Source: Roseimaritima ulvae
Lineage (GTDB): Bacteria > Planctomycetota > Planctomycetia > Pirellulales > Pirellulaceae
Direction: 5' to 3'
Length of the DNA: 64,000 nt
NCBI RefSeq assembly: GCF_008065135.1
Contig: NZ_CP042914.1
Span: forward strand, 1,116,001-1,180,000
Each line of letters opens with the position of its first letter. The stretch's first letter is position 1. A program made the position numbers and the translations under genes. Below, in pieces: positions 46,661-54,954 of this stretch. A model generated the notes under the pieces. It did no database searches, had not been told where the DNA came from, and saw only the letters and a program-made list of their open reading frames with translations.

Positions 46661-46959
46661 AATCGACCGAAGCTCCCGGAATGGAATGAGGAATAGCCGC
46701 GCGGGCTGGGCGGAGCCAGACGGCCGTTTTGCTGGAGGTGTGGCCCGAGTATAAGTCGAATCGGTCGCGATGTGTGGATTCCGGTTCAGCTTGCGCGATC
46801 GTGACGGTTATGCGGGCGACCTTCGGATGAGTGCAGTTGTGGCCTCGGCCCGCCGATAAATGGTGGAAGCAAGACGCTGGGAATTTCACCTCATGGAAGA
46901 GAACCTGCGGCGCGGCCCTCGTAAGGGGGATCGATGTCGCGATTAAGAGGTTCGAACCC

Positions 46960-47580
46960 TTGCGAACAATTTCTTACGGCATCCCTATCCTGGTCGTCGG
47001 CGTGTTGGCGGCCCTGCCCTTTCGGCGCGTTCCCGAGGAACCGCTGCGCGATGGCCGGTCGGAGCCTGCCGAGCGGACGGCTCCCACGGCGCTGGTGGAG
47101 ATCGATTCTCATTTGAACGCCGTTTGGACGCCGCCTCCGGCCGCCGTCACCCCTCCGCCCGCGGCTCCTCCTGCTCTGCCTCCCCTGCCCTCGGACTACG
47201 AGCACGTCGCGGTACCGTTGGCCACGCCGCCGGCGATCGCTCAGCGGTACGCCGCCATTCAGGATCCCGGCTCGCCGCCATCCACCGCTTGGCCCGGCCC
47301 CTCGACGTCCGACAGCTCGCCGTCTTCGTCGCTGGTTCAGGCTCCCCCGCCAAACCGGCAAGCCGCAGACCTGCAAGCCTCGACGGGGTGGGAAACCAAT
47401 CTGCCGCTGGCCACCGCTGCCAGCCCCGAGCCGCCGCCCGCCACCGAGCGGCAGGATTCGCCGCCGTCCGTCGCGGCGCTGAAAGCCAGCTTTCCACAGC
47501 CTGCGCCCGCAAGCAGCAAACCCACCACACCTGCGCCCCCCCGCAAACGCTATTTCATCCGCGAGCCCGTGGGCCGCTAG
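46960..47580 (+). CDS. Proline-rich membrane-anchored protein of unknown function
   Basis: From TTG at 46960 the product is MRTISYGIPILVVGVLAALP, a signal anchor, followed by about 180 Pro/Ala/Ser-rich residues ending KRYFIREPVGR. AAGAGG lies 9 bp before this TTG and fits a ribosome site; the frame is open back to a TTG at 46831, which would add 43 residues with no other support. In another frame an ATG at 46934 follows AAGGGGG closely but stops after 60 codons, which raises the possibility of a frameshift joining it to this frame. The function is unknown; the composition suggests an envelope protein. Confidence 0.55.
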   Translation: MRTISYGIPILVVGVLAALPFRRVPEEPLRDGRSEPAERTAPTALVEIDSHLNAVWTPPPAAVTPPPAAPPALPPLPSDYEHVAVPLATPPAIAQRYAAIQDPGSPPSTAWPGPSTSDSSPSSSLVQAPPPNRQAADLQASTGWETNLPLATAASPEPPPATERQDSPPSVAALKASFPQPAPASSKPTTPAPPRKRYFIREPVGR

Positions 47581-47605
47581 GGATTTGGCTTGTTTAAAAA
47601 TTGGG

Positions 47606-47672
47606 GTAGCCGATCTCGCCAGAGATTGGATCGGGGCGGCAAAGATGTCCAAGTCTGGCGACGCTCGGCTAC
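47606..47672. repeat. Inverted repeat in convergent gap
   Basis: GTAGCCGATCTCGCCAGAGA (47606-47630) faces TCCAAGTCTGGCGACGCTCG (47648-47672), with GTAGCCGA, CGCCAGA and TTGGA pairing. It sits in the 111-bp gap between the proline-rich gene and the FkbM gene. A GTCGCCAGAC relative occurs at 50288-50303. Confidence 0.65.
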
Positions 47673-47691
47673 GGCCAGGCCCTAAGGTCGG

Positions 47692-48417
47692 TTAGCGCCA
47701 GGCGAGCAGTTGAGTCTGGCGAGCTCCCACGGTTTGCTGCCAGTCGCTGAGGTGCGCGGGCAAGGCGTGGGGGTCGTAGCGTGATTCGGCTTCCAAGGTA
47801 AATCCGGCGTCGCTCAACAGTTGTTCGATGGTCGCGGTGGAATTGACGTCCAGGCTGGCGTCGGTTTCGTGGACTTCGACGTACATTGCCCGCACGCGAT
47901 GCAAGTGCTCGGCGGCTTCGCGCAGTACCCGCTGTTCGGCGCCTTCGATGTCCAGTTTCAAAAAGTCGACGTCGTGGGCGGCCAGGTAGGTGGATAGCCG
48001 GCGGCAGGTCACGGTGGTGTGCGAGCTGCCGGCTCGATCGCCCCAGTCGGGGTTGAGCGAATTGCCGCGAGCGTCCCCGCGGGGGGATAGGTCTCCGTAG
48101 AACGGGGCCGGTTGGTCCTGGTCCGAGACCGCGGCTTGCACGCACTTCACGCCGGGAATGTCGTTGGCGTCGATATTCTTTTGCAGGATCTGGAATGCAG
48201 CAGGGTCGGGCTCAAAGCACAGGATTTGGGCTCCCGGCCAGCGGGTTTTCCATTCCAGGACCGAGACGCCGATATTGGCGCCGCAGTCGATGATCTGAGG
48301 ACGGTCGTCGGCGGGCGTAAAGAACGATGGGAAATCGTCGATTTGGCGGACCATCGACTCGGCCGCCTCGCGGTGGGCGTAGTGCAGCTGGTAGCCGCGA
48401 AATTTCATTTTTTGCAT
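47692..48417 (-). CDS. FkbM-family methyltransferase
   Basis: This 241-residue SAM-dependent enzyme has IIDCGANIGVSVLEWKTRWP (motif I), ILCFEPDPAAFQILQKNID (motif II), FLKLDIEGAEQRVLREAAE (motif IV) and MYVEVHETDASLDVNSTATI. These identify the FkbM family, which O-methylates sugars or polyketide hydroxyls. No sugar-biosynthesis genes are adjacent, so the target is unknown. It is read away from a strong promoter that serves the downstream envelope gene. No signal peptide is present. Confidence 0.9.
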   Translation of the reverse strand: MQKMKFRGYQLHYAHREAAESMVRQIDDFPSFFTPADDRPQIIDCGANIGVSVLEWKTRWPGAQILCFEPDPAAFQILQKNIDANDIPGVKCVQAAVSDQDQPAPFYGDLSPRGDARGNSLNPDWGDRAGSSHTTVTCRRLSTYLAAHDVDFLKLDIEGAEQRVLREAAEHLHRVRAMYVEVHETDASLDVNSTATIEQLLSDAGFTLEAESRYDPHALPAHLSDWQQTVGARQTQLLAWR

Positions 48418-48745
48418 TGCGGGGGCAATTGGCAGTTGAAGGAGCGTTATTTCGCCGGCGGAATGGGCGGATTGTTCGGAAGATCCGGCCGGTGACGCCT
48501 GCTGTAGCGGGGGAGGGACCGGTGCGACCCCATCGAGAACCCGCGCAGACTACCGATTTTGCCTGTTTTCGTTGACACTGTTTTTATCCCGTAACTATAC
48601 TTCGCATGTAAGAGGGCCTGATTCACTCATCGGATTGGTCTCCGCGGTTAGTATTTTGCTGCCTAATGCGGAGTCCTGAGTTAGAATAGAGCCTTGATAC
48701 CGCATTCCATTTTGGAATCACCTTGTCTCACAGAGAACCTGCACG
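48418..48745. other. 328-bp divergent intergenic region with promoter
   Basis: The region separates the FkbM gene and the coiled-coil envelope gene. The only strong signal is the sigma70-type promoter described separately. The 140-bp leader after it has no evident hairpin. No gene is seen. Confidence 0.55.
48572..48601 (+). promoter_or_regulatory. Sigma70-type promoter for the coiled-coil gene
   Basis: TTGACA (48572-48577) and TATACT (48596-48601), 18 bp apart, match the consensus closely. They precede the ATG at 48746 by about 140 bp and face it. Confidence 0.75.
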
Positions 48746-49582
48746 ATGACATTTCTTGGCAAGTGCTTCACCTTTTTAATCTTCATTTTCAGCGCGGTGT
48801 TTATGGCACTGGCGTTGGCGGCTAATGCGTCGCACCGCAACTGGCGTGACGAAATCGTCAAGCCGGGTGGTTTGAAAGAACAGGTGGAGGAATTCGCTCG
48901 AAAGAACAAAGAACTGGAAGACGCTAAGGTGCGGGTCGAACGAGCGTTGGCCGCCGAACAGGTTGCTCGCCGCACCGCTCTGGCGGCCTTGCAGACCGAA
49001 CTGGATGAGAAGGTCAAACTGCTGGAGACCGCCGAGGGGGCGATGAGCAGTTTGTTGGCTCAGAAGGACACCCTGACTCGCAAAGACCTGCAGATCACCG
49101 AAGAGCTGACGCGGTTGACGGCCGACAATGCCAAGCTGCGGCAGCAGATTCGCGACGAGCAGGAAGATCGCGACCAATTGTTCGCTCGCACGCTGGAATT
49201 GACCGACCGTATGAACTCCTTGCGAGGCCTGTTGGAAGTCCAGAAGGAACGCAATGAAACGTTGCTTGCCCAAGTGACCCGCTTTACCGAAGTCACCGCC
49301 GCGCACGGAATCAACGTCAACGACGCCATCGATGGCGCCCCACCGGAACGCAACGGGATGGTGTTGGTCGTCGATCGCTCGAATAAATTGGTCGAACTGT
49401 CGATCGGCTACGATGAAGGGCTTCGCAAGGGACACCTGTTGGAAGTCACTCGTGGCAAGCAATACCTAGGACGCTTGCAGGTGCGTCGGACCGAGCCCGA
49501 CCGGGCGGTGGCCGCCATCCTGCCGGACTACTCACTTGGAACCATTCGCGAGGGCGACCGTGTCGACACCACCATTGAATGA
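48746..49582 (+). CDS. Membrane-anchored coiled-coil envelope protein
   Basis: This 278-residue protein has an N-terminal anchor (CFTFLIFIFSAVFMALALAA). A coiled coil runs through about residues 40-180, with regular Leu/Ala heptads (KEQVEEFARKNKELEDAK, ELTRLTADNAKLRQQI). The C-terminal beta-rich domain of about 80 residues (GMVLVVDRSNKLVELSIGYD, KGHLLEVTRGKQYLGRLQVR) resembles the MreC-like or barrel-like ends of envelope proteins. The anchor-coil-domain plan fits a cell-shape or envelope scaffold, but I cannot name a family. The next gene overlaps its end by 23 bp. A strong promoter precedes it. Confidence 0.75.
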   Translation: MTFLGKCFTFLIFIFSAVFMALALAANASHRNWRDEIVKPGGLKEQVEEFARKNKELEDAKVRVERALAAEQVARRTALAALQTELDEKVKLLETAEGAMSSLLAQKDTLTRKDLQITEELTRLTADNAKLRQQIRDEQEDRDQLFARTLELTDRMNSLRGLLEVQKERNETLLAQVTRFTEVTAAHGINVNDAIDGAPPERNGMVLVVDRSNKLVELSIGYDEGLRKGHLLEVTRGKQYLGRLQVRRTEPDRAVAAILPDYSLGTIREGDRVDTTIE

Positions 49583-49766
49583 GCCCGGCCGCAAGCAGGG
49601 CGCCAACGTATACACCGTGATGCTGTTGATGAGCATGCTGTTTATGTTGGTCGCCGTGATCGCGATGTTTGTCGAGTTTCGTCGTTACGAAGGCACTTTG
49701 CCTTGGAAAACGGATGACGCGCGGCCGCAGGTGATGCACCGCATCGACTCGCCACGTTATCTCTAA
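49560..49766 (+). CDS. Small membrane protein, partner of the coiled-coil protein
   Basis: The GTG at 49560 gives 68 residues with one helix (YTVMLLMSMLFMLVAVIAMF) and a short basic/acidic tail (KTDDARPQVMHRIDSPRYL). It overlaps the preceding coding end by 23 bp, so translation is coupled. The in-frame TTG at 49536 would add eight residues. The size and position suggest a small membrane subunit working with the coiled-coil protein. The family is not recognised. Confidence 0.65.
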   Translation: MSTPPLNEPGRKQGANVYTVMLLMSMLFMLVAVIAMFVEFRRYEGTLPWKTDDARPQVMHRIDSPRYL

Positions 49767-49783
49767 TTCTCAAACCGCTCAAA

Positions 49784-49811
49784 TTGACAGGGCGCGGTAC
49801 CTCTCTACAAT
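49784..49811 (+). promoter_or_regulatory. Sigma70-type promoter for thioredoxin
   Basis: TTGACA (49784-49789) and TACAAT (49806-49811), 16 bp apart, precede the thioredoxin ATG (49933) by about 120 bp. Confidence 0.7.
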
Positions 49812-49932
49812 TCCAACGATTGGTCTGGTTATTGCAACCACACCAATACCGTCACGTGATGTGTTGGCCGCTGACAGTCTGGCAGCCGGATCGCATGAAT
49901 TTGTTGGAATGTTCCTTTAGAAGGGTAAAACC

Positions 49933-50262
49933 ATGGCAGGCGCCGTAGCCGAATTTACTGTCGATAACTTCGATTCTGATGTTCTTCAGGCCTCCGGTCC
50001 CGTATTGGTCGACTTCTGGGCACCCTGGTGCGGTCCCTGCCGCCAAATCGCGCCCATGATCGACGAATTGGCGAACGAAAATCCCAGCGTCAAGATCGGC
50101 AAGCTGAACATCGATGACTACCCTGAAATCGCGCAGCGCTATCAGGTCAACACGATCCCCACGCTGTTGGTGTTCAACAACGGTGAGGTGAACGAAACCT
50201 TCATCGGCGTCCGCCCCAAGGCGCAGCTGCAAGAAGCTCTCGACACCGCCGCCAGCGCTTAA
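49933..50262 (+). CDS. trxA: Thioredoxin
   Basis: This 109-residue protein has the active site W32-C-G-P-C36 (FWAPWCGPCRQIAPMIDELA) and INTIPTLLVFNNGEV-like strand 3 residues (VNTIPTLLVF, with the cis-Pro after Ile). It reduces disulfides in the cytoplasm, using thioredoxin reductase and NADPH. There is no signal peptide. The length is standard. It has its own promoter, a leader of about 120 bp and a family-B repeat downstream. It stands alone. Confidence 0.95.
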   Translation: MAGAVAEFTVDNFDSDVLQASGPVLVDFWAPWCGPCRQIAPMIDELANENPSVKIGKLNIDDYPEIAQRYQVNTIPTLLVFNNGEVNETFIGVRPKAQLQEALDTAASA

Positions 50263-50714
50263 CGCAGTCGGCCTTCAATTCGTAGCTACCGTCGCCAGAC
50301 GGTGGTTCCGGTCGCATCCCCCACGCTCTGGGGGTCGCATCGGCGGATTTACTTCACTCTCCCTCTGGGAGAGTCGAGCGTCACCGAGGAGAGGGCGACC
50401 GCGCCGCTGCAAAAATCATAAAAACCTCCCCTCGCTAAGGCTCGACCCTCCTTGAAAAGGAGGGTGAAGAAAGAGCCTTCAAGGTCTAATACTGCAGCCG
50501 ATGCAATCGACGTCCCGGTGAGCGTAGCTGCGGGCATTTCTCCGCCCTGCCGCTTGATCGGCTACAATAGGCTCCCAGCGGTTCCCGCCGCTGAAAAATC
50601 TTTCCGGATTTCGTGTTCACTCGGGACCTTCCTTGACGCCCTGTCAGTGCCCCTGTGCCCGGAAAAGTCCGTGTAATCGGAAGAGTTTGAGCCTATCAAT
50701 CAGCGAGAGCAGCA
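50263..50714. other. 452-bp intergenic region with family-B element
   Basis: After the thioredoxin stop lies a hairpin ACCGTCGCCAGACGGT (50288-50303), then the family-B element. The rest precedes the MoxR operon; CAGCGAGAGCAGCA just before the GTG is a weak ribosome site. No gene is seen. Confidence 0.6.
50353..50468. repeat. Family-B MITE-like element, copy 2
   Basis: The element runs from TTCACTCTCCCTCTGGGAGA to GGAGGGTGAA and matches copy 1 (17191) nearly base for base apart from a short insertion in the middle. Similarity continues about 45 bp downstream (AAGGTCTAATACTGCAG here, AAGGTCCAATGCTGCAG in copy 1). Confidence 0.85.
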
Positions 50715-51743
50715 GTGTCGACAGCGGAACCCAAACTTGAGGCCGATGATGCGGCCCGCGCCGAGCGACTTGTTCAGGCTTGTCAGCGAGTTCGCGAACA
50801 AGTCGGCAAAATTGTGGTCGGCCAGGAACAGGTCGTCGAGCAATTGGTGATTGCCATCTTGGCTCGCGGCCACTGCCTGCTCGAAGGCGTGCCCGGCCTC
50901 GCCAAAACGCTGATGGTGCGTTCGCTGGCCGAGTCGATGGATTTGGAATTCCGCCGCATCCAGTTCACCCCGGACCTGATGCCCGCCGACATCACGGGCA
51001 CCGACATCATTCAAGAGGATCCCGAGAACGGGCACCGCAAGTTGGTGTTTGAAAAGGGACCGATCTTTACCCAGATGTTGTTGGCCGACGAAATCAACCG
51101 CACGCCGCCCAAGACGCAGGCTGCGCTGTTGGAGGCGATGCAGGAGCACGAGGTGACCGCGGGCGGCCACACCTACCGGTTGCAAGAGCCGTTTTTTGTG
51201 TTGGCCACGCAGAACCCGATCGAACAAGAAGGCACCTATCCGCTGCCCGAAGCCCAACGCGACCGGTTTCTGTTCCACGTCGTCGTCGAATACCCCACGC
51301 GCGAGCAGGAAGCGGACATTGTCGACCGCACCACCTCGACCTTCAGCGCCACGCCGGAACCGGTTGTCAGCGGCGAAGAGATCGTCGAATTCCAGCGGAC
51401 GGTGCGGTTGGTGCCGTTGCCCGATCACGTCAAAGATTTTGTCTTGAATTTGGTCCGCGCGGTGCGTCCCAAAGACCCCGATGTCAAACCGTGGGTCAAG
51501 GAATATGTCGAATGGGGACCGGGGCCGCGAGCCTGTCAGCAGTTGGTGTTGGGCTCCAAGGCCCGCGCTTTATTGCACGGCCGCCATCATGTGACCTTGG
51601 ACGATGTCGAAGCGCTGGCGCATCCCGTACTGCGACATCGCATCGTGCCCACGTTCAGCGCCGAAGCCGAAGGTATCGGCGTGGACGATCTGGTCAGCCG
51701 CTTGCTGAAAGAAATTCCCAAGGCCAAACCCAGCCTGTTGTAG
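50715..51743 (+). CDS. MoxR-family AAA+ ATPase
   Basis: This 342-residue ATPase starts at GTG 50715. Walker A is [20 protein letters not shown] (about residue 58), Walker B is [20 protein letters not shown] (about 121), and [20 protein letters not shown] is the sensor 1 region typical of MoxR. MoxR ATPases act as chaperone-like partners of vWA proteins. It starts an operon with the DUF58 and vWA genes, the standard MoxR context. A 35-bp gap lies before the DUF58 gene. Confidence 0.95.
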   Translation: MSTAEPKLEADDAARAERLVQACQRVREQVGKIVVGQEQVVEQLVIAILARGHCLLEGVPGLAKTLMVRSLAESMDLEFRRIQFTPDLMPADITGTDIIQEDPENGHRKLVFEKGPIFTQMLLADEINRTPPKTQAALLEAMQEHEVTAGGHTYRLQEPFFVLATQNPIEQEGTYPLPEAQRDRFLFHVVVEYPTREQEADIVDRTTSTFSATPEPVVSGEEIVEFQRTVRLVPLPDHVKDFVLNLVRAVRPKDPDVKPWVKEYVEWGPGPRACQQLVLGSKARALLHGRHHVTLDDVEALAHPVLRHRIVPTFSAEAEGIGVDDLVSRLLKEIPKAKPSLL

Positions 51744-51778
51744 AGTCTGGCAGTCACGACGGACCCGAGTGATTCACC

Positions 51779-52681
51779 TTGCGCGTTACCGACTTTCTAT
51801 CGCCTGAAGAACTTTCCAAACTGAAACACCTGCAGGTTTTGGCCCGCCAGGTCGTGGAAGGCTTGGCCAGTGGGATGCATCGTTCGCCCCACAAAGGTTT
51901 TAGTGTGGAGTTCAAGGAGCACCGCCAATATGTGCGGGGCGACGAGATCCGCAACATCGATTGGAAGATCTTCGGCAAGACCGACCGGTTTTATATCCGC
52001 GAGTACGAAGAGGAAACGAATCTCCGCTGCACGATGTTGGTCGATTGCAGCGGATCGATGCGGTACAGCGGTTCGCGTTCGGACGGCCTCTCTAAACACC
52101 AGTACGCGACGCGCTTGGCCGCGTCGCTGGCTTACCTGCTACTGGGCCAACAAGACAGCGTGGGGTTGGTCACGTTTGACGACGCGGTTCGTGAGATCAT
52201 TCCCCCACGCAGTCGCCCCTCGCATCTGCGGGCCATCCTGGGCACGCTGTCGGGCACCGAACCCCAGCGAGAAACCGAGCTGGGCAAAGTGTTTCACCAA
52301 CTGGCGGCCAAGTTGCATCGTCGCGGTCTGCTGGTGGTGATTTCAGATTGTTTCGGCGACGTCGACGAGCTGCTGAAATCCTTTGCCCACTTTCGGCACG
52401 CCCATCACGAAATCATTGTGTTCCAGGTTTTGGATCCCGACGAAGTTGATTTTCCTTTTCGCGGACGGACGCAGTTTCGGTCGCTGGAATCGCCCGGCCA
52501 TCGGCAGACTGTCGACCCCGCTCAGTTGCGGCGAGCGTACATGGAGAAACTGCAGCAGTTCCGCGAGCAGTTGCAGCTGGGATGTCGTCGTAACCATATC
52601 GATCTGGTGCCCGTCACCACGGACACTCGCTATGCGGAAGTGCTGGCCGAATACCTGCGGTTGCGGAGGCGAGCGAGTTGA
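51779..52681 (+). CDS. DUF58 protein (vWA-like, MoxR partner)
   Basis: This 300-residue protein starts at TTG 51779 ([20 protein letters not shown]). It has the DUF58 signature [20 protein letters not shown], then [13 protein letters not shown], a MIDAS-type DxSGS of the vWA fold, and [14 protein letters not shown]. It lacks membrane helices. In MoxR operons DUF58 proteins are thought to bind a target or metal and work with the ATPase. Its stop overlaps the next start in TTGA, so translation is coupled. Confidence 0.92.
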   Translation: MRVTDFLSPEELSKLKHLQVLARQVVEGLASGMHRSPHKGFSVEFKEHRQYVRGDEIRNIDWKIFGKTDRFYIREYEEETNLRCTMLVDCSGSMRYSGSRSDGLSKHQYATRLAASLAYLLLGQQDSVGLVTFDDAVREIIPPRSRPSHLRAILGTLSGTEPQRETELGKVFHQLAAKLHRRGLLVVISDCFGDVDELLKSFAHFRHAHHEIIVFQVLDPDEVDFPFRGRTQFRSLESPGHRQTVDPAQLRRAYMEKLQQFREQLQLGCRRNHIDLVPVTTDTRYAEVLAEYLRLRRRAS

Positions 52682-54954
52682 CGTTCCTTAATGGCATCTT
52701 GGCGTTTGGCGCGTTGGCGTTCTGCATTCCGCTGGTGATTCATCTGCTGAACCGCAGCAAGTTTCAGACGGTCGACTGGGGCGCCATGCACCTGCTGGAA
52801 TCGGTGATCCGCGTCAATCACCGGCGGTTCCAGATTCAACAGCTACTGCTGTTATTGGTCCGCTGTGCGATCCCCGTTTTGTTGGCGTTGTGTTTGGCGA
52901 TTCCCGTGTTAACCCACTGGCAGGCGTTGCCCAAGGACACCCCGTCCTCGGTGGCCCTGGTAGTCGATGACAGTTATTCGATGGATGCCGTGGACGATGG
53001 TTTGCAGCCCACCTTGATGGCTAGTGCGATTGCCGATTCCAAGCAGATCGTCGCCGCCCTGCCCCGGGGCAGCGAAGTCAAGGTGCTGGCCACCGGCGGT
53101 CGCCCCCAGGCCCTGCAATCCCAGGCCACGGTGGATCTGCGGCGGGTCGAAGAGGACTTGCAGCAATTGCTGGCGGCGGCCGGAGCCAACGATGTCCCCG
53201 AAGCGCTGAAGGCGGCCACGATCGCCGTGGCCGACATGAAACATGCTCGCCGCGAAGTGGTGTTGTTGAGCGATTTTCAGCGGGACGATTGGCAATCCGT
53301 CGACCCACAGCTGCTGGAACGGTTCCGCCAGCAGTGGCAAGCCCTCCCGACCGCTCCGGCAATTACCCTGATCCCGATGGGCCGCCGCGATACCGCAGAC
53401 TTGCAAAACGTGTCCATCGAATCCCTCCGCAGCGACCGCCCCACCGTCGGTGTCGGCCAGGAAGTGCGACTGCGGGCGACCGTTCGCAACCACGGCGACC
53501 AAGCTCGCCCCGCCCTGCCCTTACGGTTAAAAGTCAACAACGAAACCGTGGCCGCCACCACGGCCAGCTTGGATGCTGGGGCCACCACGCAGTTGCTGCT
53601 GACGCACCGCTTCGAACAGGCCGGTTCGCAGGTCATCGAAGTTGAATTGGAAAGCGACGATGCGTTGGCCAGCGACAACCATCAATTTGCCACCATCGAA
53701 GTCCTGCAGACCATCGACGTGGTCTTGGTCGATGGCAAACCCAGCAACCAAGCCTTGCAGGGCGAGACCGGCTTTCTCTCGGTGGCGCTCAGCCCTTTCG
53801 CCTTTGGACGACAACCGCTGGCCGATCTGGTCAAGACACGTACGATTCGCCGCCAAGACTTGAATGAATCGGTGCTGGCCGAAGCCCGCGTGCTGGTGCT
53901 GGCCAATGTCTCCCGCCTGGATGATCGACAAGTCGATGCGCTAGAGAAATTCGTGCGTGCCGGAAACTCGCTGTTGATTTTTGCCGGCGATCAAATCTCC
54001 ATCGATTGGTACCACGAAAAACTGGGGCCTCAAGGTGCGGATCTGTTGCCCATGGTGCTGGGCGAACGCCTCGGACAGCCGCAAACGTCCGACGGCAACG
54101 ATGGACGGCAGGATGCCGACAAACATCTGGTGGCTCAATTCTTCGAACATCCCTCGATGCAGTTGTTCAACGAGACCTCCGCCGGCTCGCTGGCCGATGC
54201 CGACGTTTTTGCTTGGCATCCCCTGCTGCCCATCGAAGATGCTGACGATTCCGATTCCGAAGACGACAATGCCAATTCGGGTGCCGACACATTGCCCGAG
54301 CGGCCAGCCGGCGGCGCCACGGTGGTGGCTCGCTTGGAAACCGGCGACACACTGATTGCCGAACGCAGTTGCGGCGACGGGGTGGTGTTGTTGGTGGGCA
54401 CGAGTGCGAATTTACGGTGGACCAATCTGCCCATGCAGCCGTTGTTTGTACCCTTGGTGCAAGAATGGATCAGCTGGATGGCCACCCGCGGTCTGCCGCC
54501 GCGAAACGTGGCGGTGGGGCAAACCGCCGTGGTGCACTGGAGCGAGGATACGGATCGGACCTGGCAGTGGATCTTGCCCGATGGCCGGCGGTCCGACGTC
54601 GTGGCGGAGGTGCAGGACCAGCGACAAACCTTTCAATTCCCTTCGCTGCGACTGCCGGGCATCTACGCACTTGTGGGCGCTTCGCCGGATGCCGATCGCT
54701 CTGACCAGACCGTCTATGTGGCAGCCACGGCGAATCCGGATGAATCGAATTTATTGCGGTTGTCCGATGACGAAATCGCGGACATCGCCGACGCCCTGGG
54801 GGCCACGGTGGCCGATTCGGGAGCCGCCTACTTGGAACTGGACAACACCCGCCGATTCGGACGCGAAATTTGGCGACCATTGCTGCTGGCCTTGTTGGCG
54901 ATGATGATTTTGGAAGTCGTCCTACAGCAGTATTTTGCCGGAGTCCGCCGATGA
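52678..54954 (+). CDS. BatA-like membrane protein with vWA domain
   Basis: This 758-residue protein starts at TTG 52678. Two N-terminal helices ([20 protein letters not shown] and ALCLAIPVL-like) with [20 protein letters not shown] between them are the N-terminal signature of BatA-type aerotolerance proteins. A vWA domain follows ([20 protein letters not shown], with a DDSYS MIDAS), then a long beta-rich periplasmic part, an acidic insert ([15 protein letters not shown]) and a C-terminal helix ([19 protein letters not shown]). The stop overlaps the next ATG (ATGA). It is probably a large subunit on which the MoxR/DUF58 pair acts. Confidence 0.88.
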   Translation: MTFLNGILAFGALAFCIPLVIHLLNRSKFQTVDWGAMHLLESVIRVNHRRFQIQQLLLLLVRCAIPVLLALCLAIPVLTHWQALPKDTPSSVALVVDDSYSMDAVDDGLQPTLMASAIADSKQIVAALPRGSEVKVLATGGRPQALQSQATVDLRRVEEDLQQLLAAAGANDVPEALKAATIAVADMKHARREVVLLSDFQRDDWQSVDPQLLERFRQQWQALPTAPAITLIPMGRRDTADLQNVSIESLRSDRPTVGVGQEVRLRATVRNHGDQARPALPLRLKVNNETVAATTASLDAGATTQLLLTHRFEQAGSQVIEVELESDDALASDNHQFATIEVLQTIDVVLVDGKPSNQALQGETGFLSVALSPFAFGRQPLADLVKTRTIRRQDLNESVLAEARVLVLANVSRLDDRQVDALEKFVRAGNSLLIFAGDQISIDWYHEKLGPQGADLLPMVLGERLGQPQTSDGNDGRQDADKHLVAQFFEHPSMQLFNETSAGSLADADVFAWHPLLPIEDADDSDSEDDNANSGADTLPERPAGGATVVARLETGDTLIAERSCGDGVVLLVGTSANLRWTNLPMQPLFVPLVQEWISWMATRGLPPRNVAVGQTAVVHWSEDTDRTWQWILPDGRRSDVVAEVQDQRQTFQFPSLRLPGIYALVGASPDADRSDQTVYVAATANPDESNLLRLSDDEIADIADALGATVADSGAAYLELDNTRRFGREIWRPLLLALLAMMILEVVLQQYFAGVRR

